A stretch of 64,000 bases of DNA, from the NCBI RefSeq assembly GCF_901709675.1, contig NC_051105.1:2774104-2838103 (forward strand). The letters run 5' to 3'. Under the pieces are notes generated by a model. It had not been told where the DNA came from, did no database searches, and saw only the letters and a list, made by a program, of their open reading frames with translations. The position numbers and the translations under genes are program-made. Source of the stretch: Syngnathus acus. Its lineage: Eukaryota > Chordata > Actinopteri > Syngnathiformes > Syngnathidae. The first letter of the stretch is position 1; each line of letters begins with the position of its first letter. Shown piece after piece: positions 34,800-64,000 of the stretch.

Positions 34800-35290
34800 T
34801 GTGAAATTAATCAGCCAGCTGGACATTAATCACAGACACGATCCGTCGTGGTCAGGCGTACAACAATGCCATCTGATTTAAATGGGTACCTCCAGAGTGA
34901 GTTAATAATGCCACCTAGGGCCTGGCAAAGCTACCTCCGAACAATAATGTACATGTATGAAAAGTGTCTAGCAATTTCCTTGTGTGTCGTGCTGATGCAC
35001 ATGGCAGGGGGTTGGTGGGTTTTATTTTCTTCATAGACTGACCACTGAAATTACCCTTTGTTAACTTTTCTGTTTCACAACCAATCTGAAGTTCTACGAG
35101 AAAGTTTTGTCTTAGAGAAATAAAGAAGAAAAACTGTCTGTATCAAATGTTTGTGTAAGAGGCGGTAACAGTAGTGGAGTAGCTAATTACAATTTATTGA
35201 GTTCATCTTTTAAATGCACTTCAAGTTTATCCTGGTGCGGTAGGGAAGGATATCTGCCTACTATTTGGTAAGGTTTTGATCAATAAATCA
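34800..35290. other. Intergenic stretch, nothing recognised
   Basis: AT-rich with no gene, RNA or repeat family that I can support. Confidence 0.4.
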
Positions 35291-35294
35291 CTTA

Positions 35295-35345
35295 CCGTAT
35301 TTTTCACACCTTAAGGCGCACTGGATTATAAGGCGCACCCTCATT
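35295..35345. mobile_element. Terminal fragment of a MITE
   Basis: After TA it reads CCGTATTTTTCACACCTTAA then GGCGCACTGGATTATAAGGC, related in style to the MITE at 14079-14246 (CCGTA terminus, TATAAG blocks). No partner terminus was found downstream. Confidence 0.5.
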
Positions 35346-38300
35346 GAATTTTTATATTAAAATAAAATAAAATAGAAGCTATACTGCAACAAACTGAGGT
35401 TGACTAGGGTTGGGGTATGCATCCACTAGCCAATAACTAATGAGCCCTCTGTAAACAATCGCGTTTCTCAAACTATCTCCTATAAAATGATCGGAACTGA
35501 CTAAAGTTCGATCTAACGCATTGATACTGCTTACTTAAGTTTCCCTTCCGTATCGATCCGTAAATTTATTCGAAACATTTACGGGGCAGCCGATTTTGAA
35601 ATGAAATAGCCTCGTGCGTATAGCAGCTATCATTATAGCATTAGCCACCCGTTAACCTACAGTATTTGATAACATGAGAGGGACAGATTTTAAGACCCAG
35701 ATCACAGTGGGGTGTAGTGCAGCAAATTATACAACCATACAAAGAAATATTTGGAGCCATACTGTAAACATATAAATATATATGATGTAAAATTTGACCA
35801 AAACAATAATTAGGTCGATAATCCATTTATCTCTATTTCGCAACACCAACGTGTGCAATAACAACCGACCCAAATTCTATTTGAGGTAAGCCAGTTGGAA
35901 CCATAAAAAAAAGTGCATAATAAGATCGATCCAATGCTTAATTACTATTTAGGAATTTCTTTTACGGGAAATACATATTTCTTCACAAGTTTGGAAAATT
36001 CGCTGCTTTGGCTGCTCTCCGGGCCTTTGTGTGGATTATCTGAGCGCGACGTCCCGTGACCTACACGACTCTGACGGGCAACTCTGATAGACTCATATCG
36101 CACAAAACAAGGAAACCCAAGACAGGGCCTAATTAGCCAGCGGTGTACGAATGACGGGGGAGGGGGGGGGGGGCTGAAAATCAAAACTTTATTAACATGG
36201 CCTCAACCCATCTTATTTATTCATGGGATCATTAGAGAGGACTTTGGAGACAGAATGATACACCGAGTTCCCTACGAGCAACTGGGCTGGCTTGTTGTAG
36301 CCAAACTTGACACCTTCCCCGGTTTACCCACCTGTCCAGGTATTCCAGTTATTCAGTCCAAACCTTGTCAGGTGGAAGAAAGTCTATCCCAGGGCAGAGG
36401 TGGGAGTAAGTCTAGCCGGTGGTGAGGTGCAAGAGGAGGGAGGAGGAGGTTAGGAGACAAGGGGGGCAGGTAAAGGCTGGGGATCGTATTCGGGCTCCTG
36501 GGGACAGGCGGCTTGGCGTGGCACCACACTGCCCACCCAACATCAACGCTCTCAGGTTCCCAGTCTCAGATGGGCCTGATAAACACTCCACAGGGACCAT
36601 CTGGAGGCAGCCAGGAAGGCCGCAGGGGCTGAACATATTTGATTTCAATTCAACCAGTGGCCATTTTGTATTTGTGGCCAAGTGATGCAGTGCCCTGGCA
36701 GAGCGTCTTTCCTATTTGTATTTTATTCTTCATAGTAGTAATTAGGGCTTGGTATCGATTCAGATTTTCAAACAATCCAAATAACAAGGGCCCGATTTGA
36801 TTCGACCCTATGATTCACTTCGATTTTCGATCTAGTTAAGCCTTTCATGCAGGACTATTTTTTCTTTCATATGGAAGACATTCTCAGAAGACCCAATGCT
36901 GCAGATAGAATAAACTTCTTGCTCTAACTTGGTGCACCAGTAACAATACAAAGATTTACACTAAGAATGGAACACAATGCAGTTACAGTCATCATCAAAG
37001 TTAATGACCCATAACAATCATCAATATGACCCACAAAAAGAGCGTCAAGGGAAGTTAGTCATAACAAAATGATTTTGGTACTTACAAAAAATTATTCCAG
37101 TGTATCACAACTACAATGTATCATTCAGATTTCACATTCTGTATTTTAATAATTGACGTGAATCATTTTCAGTGAACGATGTATATTTTTAAAACAAATC
37201 AACTAAGATAGAAAGCAGTTGAGCTGAGTTAATTTCACAAATAGAAGCTAACAATGGACATTACATGAAGTAGTGCCGCTAACCACTCAGAATTATCTTT
37301 AGCATCAGCACAGTATCATCCTAGACTCATTTTATCATAGTATAGCATGATAAAACATAAAATAGTGTTCATTGCTTACACTCCAATTGGTTTGAACCAA
37401 ATACAGACAAATGAAGACATGTTTAAAGAGACATTAAACTTGACTGAACATTGGCACTTAATTGATGTAAGCACTAAAATTCACGCCATTAAGAGAATCT
37501 GTGGTAATATAAGGGGCTTTTTAGAGGTGAGATTTATGGTAAATTGGCCCACCAACTTTTGGAGCTCGCTTCCTGATTGTTTTCATCTCATCAGCCTGTC
37601 AACGTCATCGAAACCAGGCAGGCATTGCGTGTTGTTTCCTGGTTTGTTTTGTCACGTTCTGTTGTCACTTAGTGTCTGAAATGGTGATTAATTACCTTCT
37701 TCGCCAGAGCTGTCCGTCGTAGCCGCCCGCCGTCCATCAAGCCAGAGCAGAAGTTCCAGCAGCGTACGTCCCACTGCTCATCAGCCGGCCCGTGTGGTCA
37801 ATTTTGGATAAATAATGGCGAGGCAACCCCTGGAGGTCAGCTTGTTGAAATTGAAAAGTTGGGAGTACTGGACTTCCAACAAGGAGGCCCACCCTTCGGG
37901 TGAGTGTGGCTGCTTCAAACACCTCATTTTTAGAAAGGTCTGATCTTCAAGAAATATGTCAAATTAACCCTTATAGATTTCCGTTGAATGTATAACCACT
38001 TACGAACAATTCGATGTCCAAAAAGCCTTTCGGAACGCATTATGTTGGCATATCTTGGTAAGTGATGAAAGAAAACACACAGACGTGACAGAAATGGCAC
38101 TTTAGCTGCAGGGAGGCACACTGAGGTCGACTACACTTCACTTATAGCATTCAACAGGTTTGACGGCACCATGCTTTTTTCCACCTCTCGCTGTTTCCGA
38201 ATCAACTCACACATGACCACAGTAATGGTGGACAATTTGTGCGCTTGCCAGAGGCGGTCACGTACTTAGAGTTGCTCTACGGAACTTTTTAACCTCTGTA

Positions 38301-39835
38301 AAATATTTTCATACCTCTTCTGATGACACATCGACTTAAATGGCCTGACAGCGTCTGTATTGCTTTCAGAGGCACATTTTTGTAATAATAAATATTGAAA
38401 ACGTTTAACCTCTCCTTTATTAAGAAATACTCATAAACATGAATAAATAATACAAACATCAGAATGAAAACAAAGAAGGAAAATGCAACAACAACAAAAA
38501 AGATTGTTAGACTGCACTTGACCCGGATAACACTGACGGTCAAAAAAAAAAACACTCGGGATTTCATGACACTGCACGCTGGCACCCGTGAAATGTTGTT
38601 GACTTCAGGCAAAAACACTACCACTTTTGCCCAAATGGTGCCGCCATAATCAAGAAAAATTCATAAGTTCCCTGGTGGGTCTGTACAAGTACAGATAGTT
38701 ATGTAAAAATAATACTATGCTACAAGTAGATGTAATGATTCAATAATTTTATTAAGTATTGCCAATTATATACAATACTGATTTTGATAATGATGAAAAA
38801 TATACAAGAAACATTTCACACAAAATTGTTTCCCTCTTTTATTAACTTCCATAGTGCTTGCACTGAGGAGTGAAATGAGGTGGCTAGCATTGGTTCAGAC
38901 TTTTATGCAGACTTTTCCCATCGCTTTAATTGCATTGGGGAGTGACTAACAAAAAAAATATAAACCACAGTTGACTGTACTTCTGTCATCATCTGCAGGT
39001 TAATAAAGTACAATTTTGACAAAGGAGACAGTTTATGTTTTAAAATGAAAAGAGTACATTAAAGTGATCAGAAAATAAATATTCAATTAAAGTACAGAAA
39101 CTTTAAATATACACCTGATACAGGAACAAGGTATAAAAAAAAGTGAAAATAGGTGCAATGTTCAAATGTTTAGTTGTCAGTTTTACAGCAAATATAATCT
39201 GAGATGACAAATAAATAGTTTGAAGCAAGCGCGCTGTGCCTCTTATTTGGAAAACTGGGCAAGTGACTGCACTCAAAATTACTTTTCAAAAAAAATCAGT
39301 TTTACAATACAGTGGAAATAAAAATAAATAATATAAAACAGTATTAAACACCAAGAAATGCAGTGAAAAAATTACCTAGTAAGTGTGTGTTAAGTCAAAA
39401 GCATGTTGGGTGTTTAAGAATAATGGTTTTATATGTTTTTTGCACATGGCTTTTCACCTATTAAGGGTGGGTCTGGAATATACACCCCGTGATAAAGGCT
39501 GTTGTGTGTGGGGGCACATATGTGCATGAGTGTGTGCATGTGTCTGATCACATGGAGCAGGAGGACCTGAGGTGTGTGTGTGTGGGGGGGGGGCCTCAGG
39601 GCTGCCGGCCTCGATAACAAGGGCTGTAAAATCAATCACCTCCTTTGACAGCCTTACGAGTAGCCCCGCCTCTTTATTTCCCATCTTTCTGTTCCCGGAC
39701 CTGCAGATGCTTTGGACAAAACACAAACACACTGAGTGGAACCTCTAAGGTCGAACGAAATCTGTTCTGAGATGTTGGTCAACATCCAATTTCTCATCAG
39801 GATTATTGGAAGTCAATTTAATTCAATGTGATTGG
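35346..39835. other. Intergenic stretch without recognised genes
   Basis: No coding frame can be defended. The block 35990-36240 (GGCCTAATTAGCCAGCGGTG, CTTATTTATTCATGGGATC) could be regulatory. A G run lies at 36160-36173. The block 37540-37780 is GC-moderate and unique. Poly-pyrimidine and GT patches lie at 39515-39595. Confidence 0.4.
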
Positions 39836-39842
39836 TTGTGAC

Positions 39843-40094
39843 TAGGGTGGCTAGCACTGGTTAGCATGTCCGCCTCACAAGTCAGAGGTGTGAGCTTCAA
39901 TTGTATTTTCTATCCGTGCCTTCGTGGGTTTTCTTCAGGTTTTTCAGTTCCCTCCCACATTACAAAAACTTGCGTGGGAGCTTAACAAAATTTTCCAGAG
40001 ATGTGATTGTGAGTGTGACTTGTTGTCTATATGTGGCCTGCAATCGGCTGGGAACGGGTTCAGGGTGTACTGCCTGATAGGCTCCACCTCCTCG
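39843..40094 (+). mobile_element. tRNA-like SINE, best copy in the window
   Basis: It begins GGGTGGCTAGCACTGGTTAG with an A-box-like block, then GCCTCACAAGTCAGAGG and a decayed B box. It continues with CTTCGTGGGTTTTCTTCAGG, CCCTCCCACATTACAAAAAC, GGCCTGCAATCGGCTGGGAA, and the 3' end ATAGGCTCCACCTCCTCGTG. Seven or more other pieces of the same family occur in the window. The tRNA-derived origin is an inference from box spacing. Confidence 0.65.
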
Positions 40095-40110
40095 TGAGGA
40101 TAAGTGGTTC

Positions 40111-40294
40111 GATGGATGGATGGATGGATGGATGGATGGATGGATGGATGGATGGATGGATGGATGGATGGATGGATGGATGGATGGATGGATGGATGGA
40201 TGGATGGATGGATGGATGGATGGATGGATGGATGGATGGATGGATGGATGGATGGATGGATGGATGGATGGATGGATGGATGGATGGATGGATC
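40111..40294. repeat. (TGGA)n array, about 46 pure units
   Basis: An uninterrupted TGGA tetranucleotide array forming the tail of the SINE at 39843. It generates long artefactual frames on both strands. A tract this pure should be length-variable between individuals. Confidence 0.97.
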
Positions 40295-40850
40295 CACTAG
40301 TTAACACAAACAAGTCTACACGTACACAAGCACGCACAAGCCTAAGTAGGGTGCACCTGGTAAAGTGTTTGCAGGATTAGGAAGTTGTTTGAGATGGTTA
40401 CACATGTTCAGGTCAACTCTGTGACAACAGGGTTGTCTAAACACCTCTTCTTGACGTGCATTTGTTCCCCTTCCTTTCCTTGTGTGTGTATGTGCAAGGG
40501 GTGACGGGATGAGGAGGAGTGATTGGAGGGGGGGGTACACTAAATCTGCAGCGAGGACTTGGCAGCGGCTCCCCTTTTTTCTCCTCTCGCTTCATTGCTT
40601 TGGTCCTACCCAAATCCTATTTCACGGTGCCAAGTATGCGCTCCCTGGGATCTCCTCGGCTCCCATCTCCAGACGCAGGTTTTAAGCCTCTCCTGGCACC
40701 CGCAGAGGTGGAGGCATGTGACGTACATCCAACAGAGACACCCCCACCTCAATCTCTAAACCTGGCATCCACGCATTCACTCGCTTTCCAGTCCAAAAGT
40801 CCCTTAAGTAGCCAGCGCCACACTCGGTGACGCTTGACATGAGGTCACAT
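40295..40850. other. Intergenic stretch, GC-moderate
   Basis: Three overlapping plus-strand frames at 40482-40830 show no family features. Nothing else was recognised. Confidence 0.35.
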
Positions 40851-41090
40851 TAGAAGCTCACTTGCGCAATGACGCAGTCTTGTGCAGACGTGTTACGTCA
40901 GTCAAGCAAGTTCCTAATCATGTAGCTGTGAACATGAATAATCATAGAACACGCCTCATTTCATTCCCCTCGCAGACACATTAATGCTCCTCCAATTACA
41001 CACAATCAAAGTAATTAAGTGCCAAATTACCTGAAGACACTCCACCAGTCACACACTGGTTACTGTGGCTGTGTTTTGGCATCTTAACCA
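40850..41090. promoter_or_regulatory. Candidate enhancer-like non-coding block I
   Basis: Dense homeodomain-type cores, including GTTCCTAATCATGTAGCTG, CATGAATAATCATAGAAC, GCTCCTCCAATTACACACAA and AAAGTAATTAAGTGCCAAAT. It contains TTACGTCAGTCAAGC, a CRE-like TTACGTCA. It is repeat-free and non-coding, 3.2 kb upstream of the atp11a promoter. Confidence 0.4.
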
Positions 41091-42446
41091 CTAGATGGTG
41101 TTGTTTGATTAAAATTGCTCTGCTATCATTTTTCCCAACATCCCGTTAACCTGTAATTCTGTAATTAATCAGTTCAGTCGTTTGCCAAGTTATCACGGTA
41201 GTGTGTAAAAGTATGTGGCCGTGGCATGAAGAGTATAAAGAATATGGATTGTTAATATTAGGGAATGGTAAAGTGGAAGGATTGTTAAGTTTTATTTTAA
41301 GGGTAAAATGTAGGACTTTTACTTCCTACTCTATTTTGGACCAGGTGCATATACTGACTACATTCAGCATGGGATATAGGATTTTTTAAATAAATCTCAC
41401 ATTTGTTTTATAGGAATTGCACGCAAATTTGACAATGTTTTTTTGTAGGAATAAAACTATTTACATGATATACAACATACAAGAAAATGAGAACTCATCT
41501 ATCCATCCATCCATCCATTTTCTAATACACTATACCTCAATTTATAAATAAAACATAACGATAAAAAAAACAATTAACAAGGACATACCATACAATTCTG
41601 TAATTCATTCATCAATACTGAATTGCATGAAATCCCTAAGACATAATTTCTGATGGTAGTGTGTTGCACAATTTACAGCTCTAGAAGAAGGTTGTCCTGC
41701 AAACGCTGATTAACCATGCATTATTAACAATAATTCATTCATTAATCATCCAAACTGCTTACCCTCACAAGGGTTGCGGACTTTAAAAATAATGGATGAA
41801 TAAAACAGTCACAAGAATATTACTTCCTAAGCTTTGACGGCTTTTAGTGATTTATGTTTTCTCAAATTAATTTCCAAGTAGCCTTGGAGCCACTCGGTCA
41901 ATTTATTGAGAGAAAACAGCCTCACCACTTTTTATATATATATACATATATCGCACTTTACATTAAGAGCCTATTAAGTTTCCCCATAGTGCTGACAGTG
42001 CAGTGCAGAGTCAGCTACAAAGAAGCCAGAAATATCATCATTACGTGGCGCAAACGTGAAGCTGCATCAACCCTATTGTTGGGCTTGACCAGCATTTTTT
42101 ACATCAGCTATATTGCAAAAATAAAAACACTTATTGAGGAAATATATTCAGCATGAGACCATATGCCCCAACTTCTTCACTCGATTAAAAGGGGGGGGGG
42201 GGGGGGTGAAGGGAAACGCTTACATTGCCTGGGCAACAAGTTGGCCATGTTCACACTCACAACCGCGCAAACAGCCCTTTCTTATTGCGCCCATCTATGA
42301 AAACACCAAAAGAAGGAAAATTCCATCTATGTTAAGACTGAGTATTGCTTGAGACGTGTGCTGGGCATGGAAATTGTGTTCTTTATAAAAATATATAGTA
42401 ATGAAGTGATGCATTGAATGAAATTGAATGTAAAGAATAAAAATAC

Positions 42447-42501
<55 letters not shown>

Positions 42502-43148
42502 ATGTACAGGTGCCACTTCAATAAAGAAGTATAAGTTCCATACTCAAAGACCGAACATTATTTAAACACTTGCCATTACATAAGCCATTTTGTATTTTCA
42601 AGTAGCATTGTGTGTGAGTGGTAAATATGCATCACTACCATTATTAGAAAAGATGGCATAAAGCACTTAATTCTCGTAGCCCCATCTGTGCATGCAAGAA
42701 GAGTAGTCATCATTATAATGTACCCTAAGGCCTGCATGAAGGTAAACAACAGCATCATTATTCATTAGTGGGTCACAGAGTACTGTACCATGCATTATTG
42801 ATCATGTCTGCACTAATTGAAAGATGTTCCGTCTGCAAATGAAATGGCTGGTGCAGACATCCCACCCGGCCACCTGACTAACTCAGAACCCTCCTCGCCG
42901 CACCCGAGGGGGAGGTGGGGCTAATTGTAGAAGGTTCTGTACATCCAACATGTCACAGAACTCAGTTGCACAACATACTGAAGATTTAGGCAATATTACT
43001 TTCCAGAATTGCACAATGAATAAAATTGAATTTTAAATTCATTTTCTGAATTTAATGTTAGCATGAAGGAGAAGTACACAACTGAAAAATGTCCATTGTA
43101 ATTCTGTCGTAAAATACAGATGAGAAGACTGTCGAGATCTGTCACAGT
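41090..43148. other. AT-rich intergenic stretch
   Basis: No gene is seen. Contents: a reverse-oriented SINE tail piece (CCATCCATCCATCCATTTTC at about 41500-41522), a second one at about 41745-41785, a G18 run at 42190-42208, and the AG array listed separately. Confidence 0.4.
42449..42499. repeat. (AG)n microsatellite
   Basis: About 25 pure AG units. Confidence 0.95.
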
Positions 43149-43151
43149 TTG

Positions 43152-43215
43152 TTTCAAAGTCAAAGTCTGCTTTATTGTCAATTTCTTCACATGTCAAGAC
43201 ATGCAAAGAGACAGA
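43152..43215 (-). mobile_element. Non-LTR retrotransposon 3' tail fragment
   Basis: TTCAAAGTCAAAGTCTGCTT then TATTGTCAATTTCTTCACAT. This is a 3'-terminal block commonly left by fish LINEs (Rex/L2 type). It is a different family from the tails at 3.4 and 29.8 kb. Confidence 0.5.
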
Positions 43216-43779
43216 CAGAGAGATGTTTTAATGTCATAGTTTCGGTTAGTGTGTCTGTGTGCATTTGGTCGCCCTGCTCCATTCACTTCATGACAATGAC
43301 ATTATATATTGTGTGTTGTGTAATTATAAAGTATATGTTGGAAATAGTCATTCAAGTTTATTCAATGGATGGAATACAGTATATTTCATTTGTTTATAAA
43401 CATATATTGGAATACAGTATTTGGAACCATCCAAACCAAATAGTTTACTAGATCTCTACAATCAATAAAATACAATATTACAGTTATTGGTCGAAAATAA
43501 ATGTTAAAGAAGCACAAACTAAACAACAATGAAACACAGATGATACTAAAATACTGAAGGTCTATCATACATTGTGTATTTAATAAACCAAGGACACAGA
43601 TAGTCTTTTCCCCCCCAAAAGTGCTCCATAATGTGTATTTACAGCATATTTTATTTATATTCGTGATAATGTATTGGAATATTTATGTATTTATTGTACT
43701 GAATTGATGCCTGTACTATGTTTTATGGAATTCATATAAACCACGATTTATGATTGTTTTTTGTTTTTTTTGTTTAGGT

Positions 43780-44253
43780 CTTTACTTCACGTGTTCGTGC
43801 GCGCGCGCGTACAAGAGGCGAGCTCCAGTACGCATGCGCGTTGTAGTCGTCTGACGGCTGACGCTCTTGCGTGTTTGTATGTGTGTTTTTGAGTGTAGAC
43901 TCCATCAACGGCTGCAGAACCGGCGCTTGCACGGACTATAAACTACCTCCACACTGTACCAAGACAGAGGTGAGAGTGGACCGCATCGAGGGGGTCCTGT
44001 CCAACGCATTGCACGAGGTGCCATATTTTCCCCCCGACATGTAGTCCAGCAGCGTGGGAAATCACAGCGGTAGAAGAAGAAGAGGCGTGTGGGAAGGATG
44101 ATGCCATGAAAATCACAACAGCCCACTGAGTAAGATCACGGACAAGGCGGCGGCGGTGCACGATGATGATGGAGCCAAGTGGGGCGACTCGAGGAAGGTA
44201 GCGTCCGCCACGAGAGTCCACCGAGACCTCTTGTAGTCGCTTTCGGGTGGAGG
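43780..44253 (+). promoter_or_regulatory. atp11a: atp11a promoter and 5'UTR region
   Basis: An abrupt GC/CpG-rich island within AT-rich DNA, ending at the atp11a start codon. A (GC)n tract at 43799-43808 is followed by TACGCATGCGCGTT, with an NRF1-like palindrome core at 43831-43840. There is no TATA box at a sensible distance, consistent with a CpG-type housekeeping promoter. Transcription probably starts between about 43840 and 43950. The leader contains several upstream ATGs: a start-stop ATG-TAG at 44039, ATG frames at 44098 and 44106, and a 12-codon frame at 44163-44201. Confidence 0.65.

Positions 44254-64000
<19,747 letters not shown>

Noticed and set aside
40111-40294. Long frames of Ser-Ile-His-Pro or Met-Asp-Gly-Trp units, also at 28.8 and 49.9 kb
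   Set aside because: They are translations of the pure TGGA array. Every frame of a tetranucleotide repeat without stops looks like this.
20170-43700. Search for an extra coding gene between sox1 and atp11a
   Set aside because: No multi-exon pattern or conserved protein segment was recognised on either strand. Frames are short and explained by repeats or AT/GC bias.

Overview
The window is vertebrate nuclear DNA, almost certainly from a teleost fish. The signs are: spliced genes with GT-AG introns, some only 75-100 bp long; long AT-rich non-coding stretches; many short tandem arrays (TGGA, CACT, GACA, CA/GT, AG, TA); fish-type Tc1 and pogo/Tigger-like DNA transposon relics; an L2-like LINE fragment; and a family of tRNA-like SINEs with TGGA tails. 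The species cannot be named from the sequence.

Only two protein-coding genes can be supported, both on the + strand. (1) sox1 (19012-20169) is an intact single-exon SoxB1 transcription factor of 385 residues. It has the diagnostic SOX1 N terminus, a complete HMG box and the SoxB1 C-terminal motifs. (2) atp11a begins at a 13-codon first exon (44254-44292), has an 8.6-kb first intron, and continues through 19 more recognisable exons from 52860 to the right edge. The window cuts it inside exon 20, so the hinge-region GDGAND motif and the C-terminal membrane half are missing. The encoded part is a P4-ATPase (phospholipid flippase) with intact DGES, DKTGT, KGAD and TGDK motifs. Its residue numbering matches human ATP11A at the catalytic Asp414, Glu186 and Gln84.

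Layout: 1-10.6 kb is gene-free and repeat-bearing (LINE fragment 3404-4470, paired palindromes 4763-5070, TA array, Tigger 5' fragment at 5850). 10.6-18.6 kb is sox1's upstream flank, with candidate conserved elements, MITEs and two exon-like blocks. 18.65-20.7 kb is the sox1 promoter, CDS and 3'UTR. 20.7-43.7 kb is an intergenic desert with candidate regulatory blocks and transposon debris. 43.75-44.29 kb is the GC-rich atp11a promoter and first exon. 44.3-64 kb is the atp11a gene body.

The two genes do not act in one pathway. sox1 is a neural progenitor regulator and atp11a a housekeeping-type membrane flippase. SOX1-ATP11A adjacency is an ancient vertebrate arrangement mirrored by SOX3-ATP11C, so the desert between and upstream of them is a reasonable place to look for sox1 enhancers. 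I found no convincing evidence of an undescribed biological system. The points most worth a second look are the upstream ORFs of both genes, the inverted pair of palindromes, the exon-like blocks upstream of sox1, the repeated homeodomain-type motif at 10.7 kb, and the unusual splice donors in atp11a.
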